Assembly (NCBI GenBank): GCA_040384325.1
Contig: JAZKJL010000003.1
Coordinates: 689,845 to 753,844 of the forward strand
Direction: 5' to 3'
From: JACMLX01 sp040384325
GTDB lineage: Bacteria; Gemmatimonadota; Gemmatimonadetes; Gemmatimonadales; Gemmatimonadaceae
DNA length: 64,000 nt
Shown here one piece after another: positions 57,269-64,000 of this stretch; the first letter of the stretch is position 1, and the number at the start of each line of letters is the position of its first letter. The notes under the pieces were generated by a model, which worked only from the letters and a program-made list of their open reading frames with translations, ran no database searches and was not told where the DNA came from. The position numbers were made by a program, and so were the translations under genes.

Positions 57269-57918
57269 TCACGATCACTGCCCTTCGCCGGTGCGGTGCG
57301 GTACTGGCCGCGCTGCTCGCCGGCTGCGCCTCGCCGCGCCTCGCACCGCTCCCGAATGCCACCGCCGTGCCCGATCGCCAGCCGCTCCCGGTGATCGAGC
57401 TGCCCCGACACAACCAGCGCATCGTCTTCACCTGGCGCTTGCAGGAGGCGGAGCTGGAGGTGCGTGGGGAAGGCGCCGCCCGCATCGCCGCCCCCGACTC
57501 GGCGCGCGTCGACCTGTTCGTGGCCGGCGGCCTTGGCAACGGTGCCGCCTGGGTCATCGGCGACAAGATGCGGCTCGACGCACCCGACGCGCTGTTGAAG
57601 GTCCTGCCGCCGCCGGCCTTCCTCTGGGCTGCGCTGGGCCGCTTCGCCATCCCGGCCGGCGCCGACACCCTCGTCTCGCGCACCGACAGCTCCCTGACGG
57701 CCGACATCGGCCCCAGCCCACGCTGGCGCCTCTCGCTCGTCGGCCGCCGCATCATGCGCCTCGAACGGGCCGAAAACGATCGCGTCATCGACCGGCTCGA
57801 ACGCAGGAGCGATGGATCGCTAGTTTACTTCCATGCCCCGACTCGCCGGCAGCTCACGCTCACGATCACCCGGGTGGATTCCGTCCCACCCTTCGATGCG
57901 GCCATCTGGCGCCCGTAG
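57265..57918 (+). CDS. Envelope lipoprotein, unknown function
   Basis: A 217-residue lipoprotein: the signal peptide ends with LLAGC, Cys21 being the lipid site. The mature part is rich in beta-type sequence (RIVFTWRLQEAELEVRGEG and on), as in outer-membrane lipoproteins of the LolB/LppX kind, but I cannot assign a family. It lies between the cyclophilin fusion and an LptE-like gene, so an outer-membrane role is likely. Confidence 0.75.
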   Translation: MITITALRRCGAVLAALLAGCASPRLAPLPNATAVPDRQPLPVIELPRHNQRIVFTWRLQEAELEVRGEGAARIAAPDSARVDLFVAGGLGNGAAWVIGDKMRLDAPDALLKVLPPPAFLWAALGRFAIPAGADTLVSRTDSSLTADIGPSPRWRLSLVGRRIMRLERAENDRVIDRLERRSDGSLVYFHAPTRRQLTLTITRVDSVPPFDAAIWRP

Positions 57919-58405
57919 CGCCGCCGCTGTGGTGCTCGGGCTCGCGCTGCTGCTCTCCGGCTGCGTCTACGGGTTCGCGGGCGGCGGCCTCCCGCCCACG
58001 GTTCGCTCCATCGCCGTCATCCCCTTCGAGAACCAGACCTCGTCCGCGGAGCTCCAGCAGGAGTTCATGACGCGCCTGCGCCGCGAGCTGCGGTCCCGGC
58101 TCGGCGTGCGTGAGGCGGGTGAGGCGCAGGCCAGCGCCATCGTGCGCGGCAGCATCACGCGTTACGAACCCGACATCCCGATCGCCTTCTCTGCGGACCG
58201 CACGCAGTCGGTGGCGGCACGCCGCAAGCTCATGCTGACCGTGGACATCGAGATCTACGACCAGGTGGGTGGCCGCGTCCTGTGGGCCCGCAAGGGCATG
58301 ACGGCCGAGGGCGAATACGCGGAACGTGCCGAGACCGAGGGTCGCCGGCAGGCGATAGAGAAGCTCGTCAACGACGTGATCGAAGGGGCGCAGTCACAAT
58401 GGTGA
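57896..58405 (+). CDS. lptE: LptE-like LPS-assembly lipoprotein
   Basis: The ATG at 57896 gives 169 residues with a lipoprotein signal ending in LLLSGC (Cys23) followed by VYGFAGGGLPPTVRSIAVIP, the pattern of the LptE family, which plugs the LptD channel in the outer membrane. IPFENQTSSAEL and LRRELRSRL are also typical. An upstream ATG at 57833 would put 29 hydrophilic residues before the signal. The gene overlaps its upstream neighbour by 23 bases. lptD is not in the window. Confidence 0.82.
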   Translation: MRPSGARSAAAVVLGLALLLSGCVYGFAGGGLPPTVRSIAVIPFENQTSSAELQQEFMTRLRRELRSRLGVREAGEAQASAIVRGSITRYEPDIPIAFSADRTQSVAARRKLMLTVDIEIYDQVGGRVLWARKGMTAEGEYAERAETEGRRQAIEKLVNDVIEGAQSQW

Positions 58406-58752
58406 GTCGGAGAGGGAGTGGATCGGGAGGGTGTCTGGTCGGTGTCGCGCTGATCGCGGCCGGTGTGCTGTTCGGCTGGCCGGCGGTCAAGGTGTACGTG
58501 CGCGCGTACGAGTACGAGGACGCCATGCGCCAGACCCTCCTGCACTCAAAGGCGAGCGACGATGGGGCGATGCGCGCCAGGATGCGTGCCTCGGCCGACT
58601 CGATCGGCGACCTGCCCGATGCCGCGTACGAGATCGAGGTCGACCGACGCGAAGGCATGATCCGGCTCATCGCCGCCTACACCGACACCATCAAGTTCCC
58701 GCTTCGTCCCACGCCCGTGACGCATCGCTTCAACGTGGAGCGCGTCGAGTGA
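58399..58752 (+). CDS. Small single-pass membrane protein, unknown function
   Basis: The 117-residue protein has a basic start (MVSRRGSGSGG), a membrane helix at about residues 11-32 and a soluble helical part (YEDAMRQTLLHSKASDDG) with a beta-rich end. DUF4845-like proteins look similar, but no motif allows an assignment. It overlaps lptE by 7 bases and rfaE2 by four. Confidence 0.7.
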   Translation: MVSRRGSGSGGCLVGVALIAAGVLFGWPAVKVYVRAYEYEDAMRQTLLHSKASDDGAMRARMRASADSIGDLPDAAYEIEVDRREGMIRLIAAYTDTIKFPLRPTPVTHRFNVERVE

Positions 58753-59240
58753 CGGCTGCGCGACCGCTGGACAACATCCGGTCGTGGCAGGATGCGGCGC
58801 GCTGGCGCGCGGCGCAGGTGGGACGGGTGGTTTTCACGAATGGTGTCTTCGACCTGCTGCATCCCGGCCACATCGACGTGATCCTCGGCGCGCGCGCCTG
58901 TGGCGACGTGCTGATCGTCGGCATCAACAGCGACGCGTCGGTCCGGCGACTCAAGGGACCTGAGCGTCCAGTGCGCTCCGAGGCCGATCGTGCCTACGTG
59001 CTGGCAGCGCTGGCCGCGGTCGACTGCGTCGCCGTCTTCGGCCAGGACACACCGCTCGACCTGATCCGCCTCCTCACGCCGGACGTGATCGTGAAGGGAG
59101 GTGACTATGATCCCGATGCAGTGGTGGGCGCGGCCGAGACACGCGCCCGCGGTGGCGAGGTCGTGATCATCCCACTCACGCCCGGCCATTCCACCACGGC
59201 CACGATCGCCAAACTCCGTTCCGGAATTCCCGATGTCTGA
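58749..59240 (+). CDS. rfaE2: D-glycero-beta-D-manno-heptose 1-phosphate adenylyltransferase
   Basis: A 163-residue nucleotidyltransferase that makes ADP-heptose for the LPS core. It corresponds to the C-terminal domain of HldE alone. VFTNGVFDLLHPGHIDVI has the HxGH motif; IVGINSDASVRRLKGPERPV and KGGDYDPDAVVGA follow. The kinase half (hldE N-terminus) is absent here. The start is a GTG overlapping the previous stop. Confidence 0.93.
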   Translation: MTAARPLDNIRSWQDAARWRAAQVGRVVFTNGVFDLLHPGHIDVILGARACGDVLIVGINSDASVRRLKGPERPVRSEADRAYVLAALAAVDCVAVFGQDTPLDLIRLLTPDVIVKGGDYDPDAVVGAAETRARGGEVVIIPLTPGHSTTATIAKLRSGIPDV

Positions 59241-59970
59241 GCTCGTCCGTTCGTACGCCCGGCAGGTGCACCAGATGCGGCCCGTCACCATCGAGCGCGC
59301 CGTGACGCCGTACGCCGAGGGATCGTGCCTGATCAGCTTCGGTGAGACGAAGGTGCTGTGTACAGCGACGGTCGAGGAAGGTGTGCCCGGATGGCGGAAG
59401 GGCAGCAAGCAGGGCTGGCTCACGGCCGAGTATGCAATGCTGCCGCGCGCCACGCGCACGCGGACGTCGCGTGAACGCGGGCAGGTCGGTGGACGCACGC
59501 AGGAGATCCAGCGACTCATCGGACGCAGCGTGCGCGCCATGCTCAGCGGATTCGATTTCGGCGAGCGGACGATCAAGGTCGATTGCGACGTGTTGCTGGC
59601 CGACGGTGGAACGCGCACGGCGGCGATCACCGGTGCCTGCGTGGCCGTCACCGACGCCTTCAACTGGCTGCTCGCACAGGGAACACTGACCACCTCCCCG
59701 GTCGTGCACCGCGTCGCCGCGATCAGCGTCGGTGTCGTCGATGGAGTGCCGGTGCTCGACCTCGATTATCCCGAGGATGTCCGTGCCGGCGTGGACATGA
59801 ACGTGGTGATGGTCGATGCGTCGAAGTTCGTCGAAGTGCAGGGAACCGGTGAGCACGCGACCTTCGATCGCGCCGAACTCGATAGCCTGCTCGGCCTCGC
59901 ATCGGCAGGCATCGCGGAGTTGCACGCGGCACAGGAGGCCGCGTTGCGGGTCGTGCGCCCAGGCGCGTGA
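59233..59970 (+). CDS. rph: Ribonuclease PH
   Basis: A 245-residue phosphorolytic 3' exonuclease that trims tRNA 3' ends. EGSCLISFGETKVLCTATVEE and GWLTAEYAMLPRATRTR are family signatures, with the phosphate-site GRTQEIQRLIGRS. It is placed just before rdgB and a tRNA cluster. In some bacteria rph and rdgB are fused or coupled; here they overlap by four bases. Confidence 0.96.
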   Translation: MSELVRSYARQVHQMRPVTIERAVTPYAEGSCLISFGETKVLCTATVEEGVPGWRKGSKQGWLTAEYAMLPRATRTRTSRERGQVGGRTQEIQRLIGRSVRAMLSGFDFGERTIKVDCDVLLADGGTRTAAITGACVAVTDAFNWLLAQGTLTTSPVVHRVAAISVGVVDGVPVLDLDYPEDVRAGVDMNVVMVDASKFVEVQGTGEHATFDRAELDSLLGLASAGIAELHAAQEAALRVVRPGA

Positions 59971-60614
59971 TCACCTGGGTCATCGCTACGCGGAGCCGCG
60001 GCAAGCTCGTCGAACTGGTCCCGATGCTTGCCGCGCGTGGCATCCGCGGAATCGGACTCGATGAGGCCGGAGTGCCGGTGGAGCCCGAGGAAGATGGTAT
60101 CGAGGTGTTCGACACCTTCGCCGCCAACGCCATCGCCAAGGCCAGGTGGTTCGTCGAGCGTACTGGCATGCCGTGTCTCGCCGACGATTCGGGACTGTGC
60201 ATCGACGCGCTGGACGGTGCGCCCGGGGTGCGCAGTCGGCGGTTCGCCACCGATCGTGGCTACACCGCACGTGCCGGCGCCGACGAAGACACCGCCAACA
60301 ACGACGCCATGATCGACGCCTGCTGGGACAGCGGACGTGCGCCGCCATGGTCGGCCTGGTACGCCTGTGCGGCCGCGTATTGCGACCGAGCGCACCACGT
60401 GGTGGCGGAGGGACGCACCGACGGCATCATCACGCCGGAGCGCGATGGCACCGGTGGCTTCGGGTACGATCCCTTCTTCGTCAGCACCGACCTCGGAATC
60501 TCCTTCGCGCGCGCCGCGCGCGATGCGAAGGCCGCCGTCAGTCATCGCAGTCGCGCGCTCGCGGCGCTGCTGGAACGACTCGCAGTGCAGGGTGTCGTCG
60601 CCGTCGCCCGTTGA
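59967..60614 (+). CDS. rdgB: dITP/XTP pyrophosphatase, RdgB/HAM1 family
   Basis: A 215-residue enzyme that removes dITP, ITP and XTP. The nucleotide-site ATRSRGKLVEL, CLADDSGLCIDALDGAPGV and GFGYDPFF are complete. The start is a GTG overlapping rph. The stop lies in the -35 of the tRNA promoter. Confidence 0.94.
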   Translation: MITWVIATRSRGKLVELVPMLAARGIRGIGLDEAGVPVEPEEDGIEVFDTFAANAIAKARWFVERTGMPCLADDSGLCIDALDGAPGVRSRRFATDRGYTARAGADEDTANNDAMIDACWDSGRAPPWSAWYACAAAYCDRAHHVVAEGRTDGIITPERDGTGGFGYDPFFVSTDLGISFARAARDAKAAVSHRSRALAALLERLAVQGVVAVAR

Positions 60615-60639
60615 CGAGCCCGATCGATTCCGTTAGTCT
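60611..60639 (+). promoter_or_regulatory. Promoter for the tRNA cluster
   Basis: TTGACG (60611-60616), a 17-base spacer and TAGTCT (60634-60639) put the start near 60646, five bases before tRNA-Pro. The -35 overlaps the rdgB stop codon. Confidence 0.75.
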
Positions 60640-60650
60640 CGGGGTTCGTG

Positions 60651-60724
60651 CGGGGCGTAGCGTAGTCCGGTAGCGCGCCTGCTTTGGGAGCAGGAGGTCG
60701 CCGGTTCGAATCCGGCCGCCCCGA
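60651..60724 (+). tRNA. tRNA-Pro (TGG anticodon)
   Basis: The acceptor stem CGGGGCG pairs with CGCCCCG, discriminator A. The anticodon stem CCTGC/GCAGG holds the loop TTTGGGA, giving anticodon TGG. The T-arm GGTTCGAATCC is canonical. CCA is not encoded. Confidence 0.97.
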
Positions 60725-60767
60725 TTGTGTCGCTCCGCACGAGGCACCTGACGTGCGGTATCATGAA

Positions 60768-60841
60768 GCGCCAGTAGCTCAGTTGGATAGAGCGGCAGCC
60801 TTCTAAGCTGCGGGTCGGGGGTTCGATTCCCTCCTGGCGCG
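60768..60841 (+). tRNA. tRNA-Arg (TCT anticodon)
   Basis: The acceptor GCGCCAG pairs with CTGGCGC. The anticodon stem GCAGC/GCTGC holds loop CTTCTAA, anticodon TCT, which reads AGA/AGG. The D-arm is AGCTCAGTTGGATAGAGC. CCA is not encoded. Confidence 0.97.
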
Positions 60842-60854
60842 TCTGCAGTCGCAA

Positions 60855-60926
60855 GCTCCGATAGCTCAATGGTAGAGCAGCTGACTCTTAATCAGTAGGT
60901 TGTAGGTTCGAGTCCTACTCGGAGCA
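60855..60926 (+). tRNA. tRNA-Lys (CTT anticodon)
   Basis: The acceptor GCTCCGA pairs with TCGGAGC, discriminator A. The loop CTCTTAA gives anticodon CTT for AAG codons, which dominate in the highly expressed genes here. It is separated from tRNA-Arg by 13 bases. CCA is not encoded. Confidence 0.97.
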
Positions 60927-60931
60927 CTTCA

Positions 60932-60969
60932 CGGCGGCGGTCATCTCACGATGGCCGCCGCCGCTTTTT
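60932..60969 (+). terminator. Intrinsic terminator of the tRNA cluster
   Basis: A 14-bp stem with one G-T pair (60932-60945 and 60950-60963), TCAC loop and T5 run begins 5 bases after tRNA-Lys. Confidence 0.92.
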
Positions 60970-60984
60970 GTGCAGCTGGGATTT

Positions 60985-61013
60985 TTGCGCGATGTGGTAC
61001 CGCGCGATAACCT
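60985..61013 (+). promoter_or_regulatory. Candidate promoter for the beta-barrel candidate gene
   Basis: TTGCGC (60985-60990), a 17-base spacer and TAACCT (61008-61013) put the start at about 61020, next to the ATG at 61021. If right, the mRNA is leaderless. Confidence 0.45.
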
Positions 61014-61020
61014 CTGGCGG

Positions 61021-62289
61021 ATGCCGATTCCGCGCCATGCGCTGCTGCTTCTGACGCTGCTGGTGCCCGCGCCGCTCCAGGCGCAGCAGCCGGCGCACGA
61101 CGCACGCGCGCACGGTGTCGCGCGCGATTCCGTGGCCGGCATGGGCACCCTGCTCGTCACGCGGGTCGCGCCCGCACTCGACGGCCGCGCGCGCACCGAG
61201 GCGATGCTCACCCAGCCCATGCTCAGTCTCCGCGGCGCGCACGTCGGTCGCGCGCTGCAGTACGCGGTGATGCTCAACGCAGAACTCTGGACCATGCCTG
61301 ATGGTGAACCGGTCGCCGGCATCTGGGGCGAGGGATTCATCGACCGACGTCACCCGCACACGCTGCTGCATGAAGTGATGATCACCGGTGAGCGGCGGGT
61401 CGGTTCGGCGCGACTGTCGCTCTCCGCCGGCAAGGGAGTGGTGCCATTCGGCACCGATGACCCGATGGTCCGACCGTTCACCAAGTATCCCGCCAATCAC
61501 CACTTCTCGCAGGTGCTCGAGCGGCTGCAACTCACCGCCGCGCTGCGTCTCACACCGCGCATCGGTGTCGAGCTGGCCACCTTCAACGGCGATGAACCGG
61601 CCGGCACCACCGCCCCGCCGCGCTGGCGACGTTTCGGTGATTCCCGCGCCGCACGGCTCACGCTGTGGCCGGTGCCGCAGCTCGAACTGCAGGGCAGCGG
61701 CGCGTTCGTGCGGTCCCCCGAGTTCGCGAGCGGCGATGGACTTGATCAGCGGAAGCTGAGCGCCAGTGCACGCTGGACACCCGCATCCGGCGTACTGCGC
61801 TACCTGCTCGTCGAGTGGGCGCGCACGGAAGAGGTGTACGCCGCACGCCGGATCGTGGACTACGGGACTCTTCTTGGCGAGGCACGCGCGACGCGAGGGC
61901 CCTGGAGCGCCGCCATTCGGCTCGAGCAGACGTCGCGACCCGAGGAGGAGCGCCTGCTCGATCCCTTCCGAACGGCGCGCCCACCGGGCGAATTGACGAT
62001 CCTCGGCGTGACCCGCTGGCGCCTCGCCAGCGGACAGTTGGCCGCAGCCTTGCCGGCGCGGCGCGGCGTGCACGCGCTCGCGTTCGGCGAGGCGACGTAC
62101 GCCCGCTCGTCGCCAGTGTTGCGCCCGGTGCTGCTCGACCCCGCCAACATCAGCGGTGCATCCACTGCGTGGCACTTCACGCTTGGTCTCCGCCTCGGCC
62201 TTGGCGCCATGCCATCCCGCGTCGGTCGCTACGGTGCGGCGGCCGGTGGCGCGGCCACGGCCGTCTCACTCACCATGCCACCGCACTGA
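61021..62289 (+). CDS. Exported protein, probable outer-membrane beta-barrel
   Basis: The ATG at 61021 gives a 422-residue protein with a clear signal peptide (MPIPRHALLLLTLLVPAPLQ, cleavage after QAQ). The mature part has alternating hydrophobic segments and Tyr/Trp/Phe near strand ends, as in beta-barrels, with short loops. I do not recognise the family; it has no ligand or enzyme motif. It lies between the tRNA cluster and an LVIVD-repeat lipoprotein in the same direction. Confidence 0.7.
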   Translation: MPIPRHALLLLTLLVPAPLQAQQPAHDARAHGVARDSVAGMGTLLVTRVAPALDGRARTEAMLTQPMLSLRGAHVGRALQYAVMLNAELWTMPDGEPVAGIWGEGFIDRRHPHTLLHEVMITGERRVGSARLSLSAGKGVVPFGTDDPMVRPFTKYPANHHFSQVLERLQLTAALRLTPRIGVELATFNGDEPAGTTAPPRWRRFGDSRAARLTLWPVPQLELQGSGAFVRSPEFASGDGLDQRKLSASARWTPASGVLRYLLVEWARTEEVYAARRIVDYGTLLGEARATRGPWSAAIRLEQTSRPEEERLLDPFRTARPPGELTILGVTRWRLASGQLAAALPARRGVHALAFGEATYARSSPVLRPVLLDPANISGASTAWHFTLGLRLGLGAMPSRVGRYGAAAGGAATAVSLTMPPH

Positions 62290-62452
62290 TCATGGTCGTA
62301 CGTGCGAGACGCGCATCGCCGCCACGATGGACCCGACGCGGCGCCGAGAGCGTATTCGGCAGCGGGCGCAGCACGCGCCGGGGTGTCGTCGCACCGCCGG
62401 TCGCCGTGCGCGTCACCATGAACGTCCGATCACCTGATGCAGGAGACGACAG

Positions 62453-63661
62453 ATGCGAATCGTGAAAAGCGTGCTGGGCGCTGCGATGTTGGCCGCAGCA
62501 GTGTCGTGCGGCGGATCATCCGAGGGTGAAACGCCGGTCACGCCGGCGCCGCGCGAATTACAGAACCTGACGGTGCTCGGCCAGGGCACGATCAGCAATC
62601 GCTTCAGCGCCGAGATCACTGCCGGACCCCGCTACGCCTACTCGTCGACGTGGGGCACTCGGAATTCAGTGCGCGGCAACGCGATCTTCATCTGGGATCT
62701 CACCGCGGCGCAGCCGACGCTGGTGGACAGCGTCATCGTGGCCGATGCCGGCACGCTCGGTGACGTGCAGGTGGTCGACGATGCGGCATTGCTGGTGGTG
62801 GCCATCGAACCCGCGGACCGTGGTGCGATCGCGATGTACGACCTGGCCGATGCGGCGCGCCCGGCGTTCATCGCGCGGTACGAAACACCGAATACGGTGA
62901 ATGGTGTGCACACCGCGCAGGTGTCGCGGGTGGGTGGACGCCTGTACGCGTTTCTCGCGATCGATCCGCGCGGCAGCGATCCGGCCAAGCTGGTGATCGT
63001 GGACATCACCGATCCACGTGCCCCCGTCGAGCGCTGGGTGCAGGCGCTGGGCTCACCGTTCATTCACGACGTGCATGTGCGCGACGGCATCCTGCTCACG
63101 GCCGAGTGGAACGATGGTGTGGCGGCGTACGACATCGGCGGCGGCGGGCGTGGCGGCACACCGTCGGCGCCGGTGCTGCTGGGGCGGTTGCGGACCGTCG
63201 GCGGGAGCGTGCACAACGTGTTCTGGTTGCGTGATGCCGTGAGCGGCTCCCGCTATGTGCTGGTGGGCGAGGAGGGACCCGGTGCAGTGGGGATGGCGTC
63301 GCAGGGCGACGTGCACGTGGTGGATGCGTCGTCGTGGACGGCGATGCGCGAGGTGGCGTTCTACCGCGTCGCCGGGGCCGGCACCCACAACTTCTGGGTC
63401 GACGAAGGGGCGGGCGTGCTCTACGCCGCCTACTACAACGCGGGGGTGCGTGCGCTCGACGTGCGCGGGGAGCTGGCCACCTGCGCGGCGAGCGCGAAGG
63501 ACGCCGCGGGGCGCTGCGACCTGGTGCTGGCGGGCCGCGAGCTGGCGTCGGCGTTGACGACGACGTCGAGCTACGTGTGGGGCGTCGAGGGCGCCGCAGG
63601 GAGTGTGTTGGCGTCGGACATGCTGCGCGGGGTGTGGCGGATTGCGCGGGTGACGCGGTGA
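62453..63661 (+). CDS. LVIVD-repeat lipoprotein
   Basis: A 402-residue lipoprotein with signal MRIVKSVLGAAMLAAAVSC (Cys19 as lipid site). The mature protein has beta-propeller-like repeats including KLVIVDITDPRAP, the LVIVD signature, and related blocks GDVHVVDASSW and GAIAMYDLADAARP. The family is secreted or surface-exposed, function unknown. GGAG lies about 9 bases before the ATG. The 163 bases upstream of the gene hold no other feature I can support. Confidence 0.85.
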   Translation: MRIVKSVLGAAMLAAAVSCGGSSEGETPVTPAPRELQNLTVLGQGTISNRFSAEITAGPRYAYSSTWGTRNSVRGNAIFIWDLTAAQPTLVDSVIVADAGTLGDVQVVDDAALLVVAIEPADRGAIAMYDLADAARPAFIARYETPNTVNGVHTAQVSRVGGRLYAFLAIDPRGSDPAKLVIVDITDPRAPVERWVQALGSPFIHDVHVRDGILLTAEWNDGVAAYDIGGGGRGGTPSAPVLLGRLRTVGGSVHNVFWLRDAVSGSRYVLVGEEGPGAVGMASQGDVHVVDASSWTAMREVAFYRVAGAGTHNFWVDEGAGVLYAAYYNAGVRALDVRGELATCAASAKDAAGRCDLVLAGRELASALTTTSSYVWGVEGAAGSVLASDMLRGVWRIARVTR

Positions 63662-63697
63662 GGGCAGGAGGGCGTACGTGGGAATGCGTCGTAAGGG

Positions 63698-63726
63698 TTG
63701 CATCTTGGGCACGATTTGCCTACTTT
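63698..63726 (+). promoter_or_regulatory. Upstream promoter (P1) of a probable rRNA operon
   Basis: TTGCAT (63698-63703), a 17-base spacer and TACTTT (63721-63726). It lies 97 bases upstream of a second promoter, the tandem layout usual for rRNA operons. Confidence 0.6.
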
Positions 63727-63794
63727 CTCCTCCCCGCGATGAACTGGCGGCTTGGGATCGCGAGAGCGAGCAAGGCGTGAGGGAATTGCAGGGC

Positions 63795-63823
63795 TTGACG
63801 GACCGGCTGTTGCTGAGTATCCT
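63795..63823 (+). promoter_or_regulatory. Downstream promoter (P2) of a probable rRNA operon
   Basis: TTGACG (63795-63800), a 17-base spacer and TATCCT (63818-63823), a near-consensus promoter in a gene-free stretch. Predicted start near 63830. Confidence 0.75.
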
Positions 63824-64000
63824 TCGAGACTCCCGCCGAAACGGTGGGGCTGCTGATTGAAAATTGAATCGAGAGAAGAAGTGTTTGAGACGAACTCGAT
63901 TGAGCGACGGCGTACAGAGCGCCGCGCGAGAGTCTATCTCTGATTTTTATGATTCCGGACCGTCTCATGATGGTCCAGCAATGGGTGTTGTGAGCGGTTC
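63824..64000 (+). ncRNA. Probable leader of an rRNA operon (5' part only)
   Basis: The region from 63662 to the window end has no coding gene that I can support. Behind P2 it has an AT-richer stretch (TTGAAAATTGAAT), a boxA-like site at 63851 and a short inverted repeat GGACC/GGTCC (63957-63976), as in pre-16S leaders. The 16S gene is not in the window; its presence beyond 64000 is inferred. Confidence 0.5.
63851..63862 (+). promoter_or_regulatory. boxA-like antitermination site
   Basis: TGCTGATTGAAA matches the boxA consensus TGYTCTTTRAMA at 10 of 12 positions. boxA is bound by NusB and S10 in rRNA leaders to suppress termination. Confidence 0.55.

Overview
The window is 64 kb of GC-rich chromosome with very dense coding and mostly housekeeping genes. 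The organism is Gram-negative: it has an LpxH-like lipid A enzyme, an LptE-like lipoprotein, a heptose adenylyltransferase (RfaE2), lipoprotein signal peptides and a candidate outer-membrane beta-barrel. It also carries traits rare in Proteobacteria: PyrR, a type III pantothenate kinase, a BshA-type bacillithiol glycosyltransferase, GatCAB and CIRCE-controlled groESL. This mix, with many GTG starts and a MoxR/Bat cluster, fits Gemmatimonadota best. That assignment is inference from gene content, not from a marker alignment. I see no insertion sequence, prophage, CRISPR array or plasmid-type gene.

Layout. 1-4241: a pyrimidine run (the end of pyrR, pyrB, pyrC), a class II aldolase and a zinc-ribbon protein, closed by a bidirectional terminator shared with rpsT on the minus strand. 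4872-7160: scpA-scpB-rluB. 7215-15212: a MoxR/DUF58/Bat cluster with two fused proteins (BatB-BatC and BatD-BatE types). 15222-21481: mutL, miaA, bshA, uppP, birA, coaX. 21587-23740: groES-groEL with promoter, CIRCE operator and terminator. 23787-26759 (minus strand): roadblock protein, mannose-1-phosphate guanylyltransferase, GlmU-like protein and a small unknown. 26882-35382: lipoprotein, serS, an orphan histidine kinase, pcrA, gatCAB. 35352-37279 (minus strand): a phospholipase C-like protein and a membrane protein with a long Asp/Glu tail. 37450-39446: murA (with Asp in place of the fosfomycin-target Cys) and pgeF.

39462-46924 is the rimP-nusA-L7Ae-infB-rbfA-truB-ribF translation operon, preceded by a strong promoter and a probable attenuator. 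46986-53231 holds secDF, tatD, fhs, ridA and a small membrane protein. murI and the lpxH-like gene converge with a 126-bp antisense overlap. 54838-60614 carries a thioesterase, an exported HEAT-cyclophilin fusion, envelope lipoproteins including an LptE-like one, rfaE2, rph and rdgB. Three tRNA genes (Pro, Arg, Lys) follow with their own promoter and terminator, then a beta-barrel candidate and an LVIVD-repeat lipoprotein. The last 300 bases hold two tandem promoters and a boxA-like element, the expected front end of an rRNA operon whose 16S gene would begin beyond the window.

Many adjacent genes overlap by 1-8 bases (ATGA, GTGA or TGATG junctions), so translational coupling is the rule. Promoters listed are matches to the sigma-70 consensus read by eye and are not experimentally supported.
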